DNA from: Silvimonas terrae
GTDB taxonomy: Bacteria > Pseudomonadota > Gammaproteobacteria > Burkholderiales > Chitinibacteraceae
Direction: 5' to 3'
Assembly: GCF_014202765.1 (NCBI RefSeq)
Contig: NZ_JACHHN010000011.1
Span: forward strand, 62,001 to 126,000
DNA: 64,000 nucleotides
In this document: one piece after another, positions 62,208-64,000 of the stretch
Numbering within the stretch: the first letter of the stretch is position 1
Layout of the letters: each line of letters starts with the position of its first letter
Program-made: the position numbers and the translations under genes
The notes under the pieces: generated by a model
What the model was told of the DNA's origin: nothing
What the model saw: the letters and a program-made list of their open reading frames with translations, nothing else
The model's database searches: none

Positions 62208-63043
62208 TGGAACAAGTTCTTGAGCCCATCGTGGCTGACGCGCCGCTGCTGGCACCCGCACCGCAGATCAAGCGCGTTCGCCCGGCTTGGCAGATCAGTG
62301 TACTCACGGTCGCCGTGCTGGTGCTGCTGTGGTGGGCCGTGACGGCGGCGGGGTTGATCCAGCCGTTGTTTCTGCCTTCCCCGCAAGCCGTGTTGCGCCA
62401 GTTGTGGGTGGTGTCTACCCACGGATTTATGGACGCCACGCTGTGGCAGCATCTGGGCGCCAGCCTTACGCGGATTGTGCTGGCCTTGATTGCCGCCATT
62501 GTGCTGGCGGTGCCGGTGGGCATTGCGGTGGGCTTGTCACCGCGCGTGCAGGCCGTGCTGGACCCGCTGATCGAGTTTTATCGTCCGATCCCGCCGCTGG
62601 CTTATTTGCCGCTGATTGTGATCTGGTTTGGCATTGGCGAGTTTTCCAAAGTCTTGCTGATTTATCTGGCCATTTTTGCGCCGATTGCCATCTCAACCGC
62701 TGCGGGTGTGCGTGCGGCTGATCCGGCCCGCATCCGCGCCGCGCAGTCGCTGGGGGCCACCCGCTGGCAACTGGTGCGCTTTGTGATCCTGCCCGGCGCT
62801 TTGCCAGATGTACTGACCGGTGTGCGGATTGGCCTTGGCACGGGCTGGTCTACCCTGGTCGCGGCAGAGCTGGTGGCCGCAACGCGTGGCCTGGGTTTCA
62901 TGGTGCAATCTGCCGCGCAATTTCTGGTAACGGATGTGGTGGTGCTGGGTATTGCCGTGATCGCCGTGATTGCCTTTGCGCTGGAGCTGGCGCTGCGCGC
63001 ATTGCAACGCAAGCTGACGCCCTGGGTTGCGGCGCAGCGCTAA
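62207..63043 (+). CDS. tauC: TauC: taurine ABC transporter permease
   Basis: 278 residues with six membrane segments. The EAA loop is [38 protein letters not shown] (about 170-207), and [13 protein letters not shown] near the N-terminus is typical of the SsuC/TauC class. The ATG overlaps tauB, indicating coupled translation. Confidence 0.94.
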   Translation: MEQVLEPIVADAPLLAPAPQIKRVRPAWQISVLTVAVLVLLWWAVTAAGLIQPLFLPSPQAVLRQLWVVSTHGFMDATLWQHLGASLTRIVLALIAAIVLAVPVGIAVGLSPRVQAVLDPLIEFYRPIPPLAYLPLIVIWFGIGEFSKVLLIYLAIFAPIAISTAAGVRAADPARIRAAQSLGATRWQLVRFVILPGALPDVLTGVRIGLGTGWSTLVAAELVAATRGLGFMVQSAAQFLVTDVVVLGIAVIAVIAFALELALRALQRKLTPWVAAQR

Positions 63044-63081
63044 GCACTGACACCCACAACAAAAAATACAAAGGAACCATC

Positions 63082-63921
63082 ATGACGACATCACTGCATA
63101 TCACCCGGCTGGGCCCGGCGCTGGGCGCCATGGTTGAAGGCGTGCAACTGGCTGGCCCGCTGAACGCCGCCGAACTGGCCGAACTGCAAGCCGCGCTGTT
63201 GCGCTACCAGGTGCTGTTTTTCCGTAACCAGCCCTTGAATCCGGAGCAGCAGCGCAATTTCGCCCGCCATTTTGGCGATCTGCATATCCACCCGATTTAC
63301 CCCAACGTGCCGGAAACGCCAGAAGTCCTGGTGCTGGACACGCACGATGGCAATCTGCCGGATAACGACAACTGGCATACCGACGTGACGTTTATCCAGA
63401 CCCCGCCGCTGGGCGCCGTGCTGGCTGCCAAACACCTGCCACCCACGGGCGGAGATACGCTTTGGGCCAGTGGTACCGCCGCTTTTGCGGCGCTGTCACC
63501 GCAACTGCAAGCGCTGCTGAACGGGTTGACCGCTACGCATGACTTTGCCAAATCGTTTCCGGAAAACCGCCACAACGCCACCGAGGCCGCGCTGGCGCAA
63601 TGGCACGCCAGCCGCGCCAAACACCCGCCATTGAGTCATCCGGTCGTGCGCACGCATCCGCAAACGGGGCAGAAAGCGTTGTTTGTGAATGAGGGGTTTA
63701 CCACGCGGATCAACGAGTTGCCGGCCAAAGAAAGCGATGCGCTGCTGGCGTTTCTGTTTGCCCATGTGGCCCGGCCAGAGTTCACCGTGCGCTGGCGCTG
63801 GCAAGAAAACGACGTGGCATTCTGGGATAACCGCATTACGCAGCATTACGCCGTGGCCGACTACCTGCCGCATCGGCGCATCATGCATCGCGCCACCATC
63901 CTGGGCGACAAACCGTATTGA
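63082..63921 (+). CDS. tauD: TauD: taurine dioxygenase
   Basis: 279 residues. Fe(II)/2-oxoglutarate enzyme that oxygenates taurine to release sulfite and aminoacetaldehyde. Iron ligands are WHTDVTF (H-x-D, about 94-96) and the histidine in ITQHYAV (about 253); the 2-OG arginine is in [22 protein letters not shown] near the N-terminus is conserved. It completes a tauABCD operon for use of taurine as a sulfur source. Confidence 0.95.
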   Translation: MTTSLHITRLGPALGAMVEGVQLAGPLNAAELAELQAALLRYQVLFFRNQPLNPEQQRNFARHFGDLHIHPIYPNVPETPEVLVLDTHDGNLPDNDNWHTDVTFIQTPPLGAVLAAKHLPPTGGDTLWASGTAAFAALSPQLQALLNGLTATHDFAKSFPENRHNATEAALAQWHASRAKHPPLSHPVVRTHPQTGQKALFVNEGFTTRINELPAKESDALLAFLFAHVARPEFTVRWRWQENDVAFWDNRITQHYAVADYLPHRRIMHRATILGDKPY

Positions 63922-63934
63922 GAGGGGCAGGGCG

Positions 63935-64000
63935 TCAGCCGTAGGCCCGCACGCCAGTCAGGCGGTCGGCGGTGACAAAGCGATAACCACGTGACTTGAG
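63935..64000 (-). CDS. C-terminal end of a second polysaccharide deacetylase-like protein (partial)
   Basis: Reading leftward from base 64000, the last 21 residues include GYRFVTADRLTGVRAYG and then a stop at 63935. This closely parallels the C-terminus of the deacetylase at 38084 (GYQFVTVDQLLGI). The rest lies outside the window, so family assignment rests on this short match. Convergent with tauD, 13 bp apart, without an obvious terminator. Confidence 0.5.
   Translation of the reverse strand, partial: LKSRGYRFVTADRLTGVRAYG

Noticed and set aside
1-64000. tRNA, rRNA, prophage or IS elements.
   Set aside because: No tRNA-like cloverleaf consensus, rRNA sequence, integrase or transposase was recognised on either strand; repeats present are non-autonomous.

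Overview
The window reads as a GC-rich (about 60%) chromosomal segment of a free-living betaproteobacterium. Neisseriales (the Chromobacteriaceae and relatives, many of them chitin users) is the best guess. The grounds are a three-lipoprotein operon ending in a GNA1162/DUF799 protein best known from Neisseria, a large periplasmic chitobiase-type GH20 hexosaminidase, two polysaccharide deacetylases, and a dense population of REP-like intergenic repeats. This placement is inference from gene content; no rRNA, tRNA, phage, IS transposase or CRISPR array was found.

Layout. 1-1667: ada-alkB alkylation repair operon (ada cut by the left edge). 2.2-8.5 kb: BenE-type transporter, DUF1631 protein, SrkA-type kinase, NagD-type phosphatase. 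9-13.9 kb: GH20 hexosaminidase, threonine aldolase, two small unknown proteins. 13.9-17.5 kb: DUF962 and two DUF4337 membrane proteins around a cytochrome c'-like lipoprotein. 17.6-21.9 kb: an ABC importer made of a double permease and an ATPase with a C-terminal AAA-associated domain, then a CDF metal transporter. 22-25.9 kb: DUF1479 dioxygenase-like protein, 2Fe-2S ferredoxin, an unknown protein, WbuC cupin, acylphosphatase and a 48-residue DUF3096 protein. 26-27.5 kb: PadR/DUF1700 pair. 27.6-32.9 kb: cobalamin riboswitch, btuB and cobT-cobS-cobC-cobU, a coherent B12 uptake and nucleotide-loop salvage unit. 33-39.3 kb: small secreted protein, LysR regulator, CHRD protein, two orphan sugar ABC permeases, polysaccharide deacetylase, ABM monooxygenase. 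39.3-46.1 kb: acrR and divergent acrA-acrB-outer membrane factor with a 26-bp perfect palindromic operator. 46.3-50.6 kb: secreted peroxiredoxin, AI-2E family permease, an argD-type aminotransferase behind an apparent leader-peptide attenuator, a GST, a DUF2917 protein. 50.7-55.2 kb: three LysR regulators and an MFS permease. 55.3-58.1 kb: ohr-ohrR with operator, then a citrate-type MHS transporter. 58.4-60.2 kb: CsgG-like/DUF4810/DUF799 lipoprotein operon. 60.4-63.9 kb: tauABCD taurine import and desulfonation. The right edge cuts a second deacetylase-like gene.

Most interesting signals. (1) An Arg-rich 34-codon leader ORF, alternative hairpins and an intrinsic terminator stand directly before argD (49.27-49.49 kb). 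(2) A near-consensus promoter is followed about 90 nt later by a terminator, just before wbuC (24.79-24.92 kb); this is either a small RNA gene or an attenuated leader. (3) There are several families of dispersed palindromic repeats, including REPIN-like doublets, a composite element seen three times (one copy with a nested insertion), and a run of about 24 hexanucleotide units upstream of a polysaccharide deacetylase.
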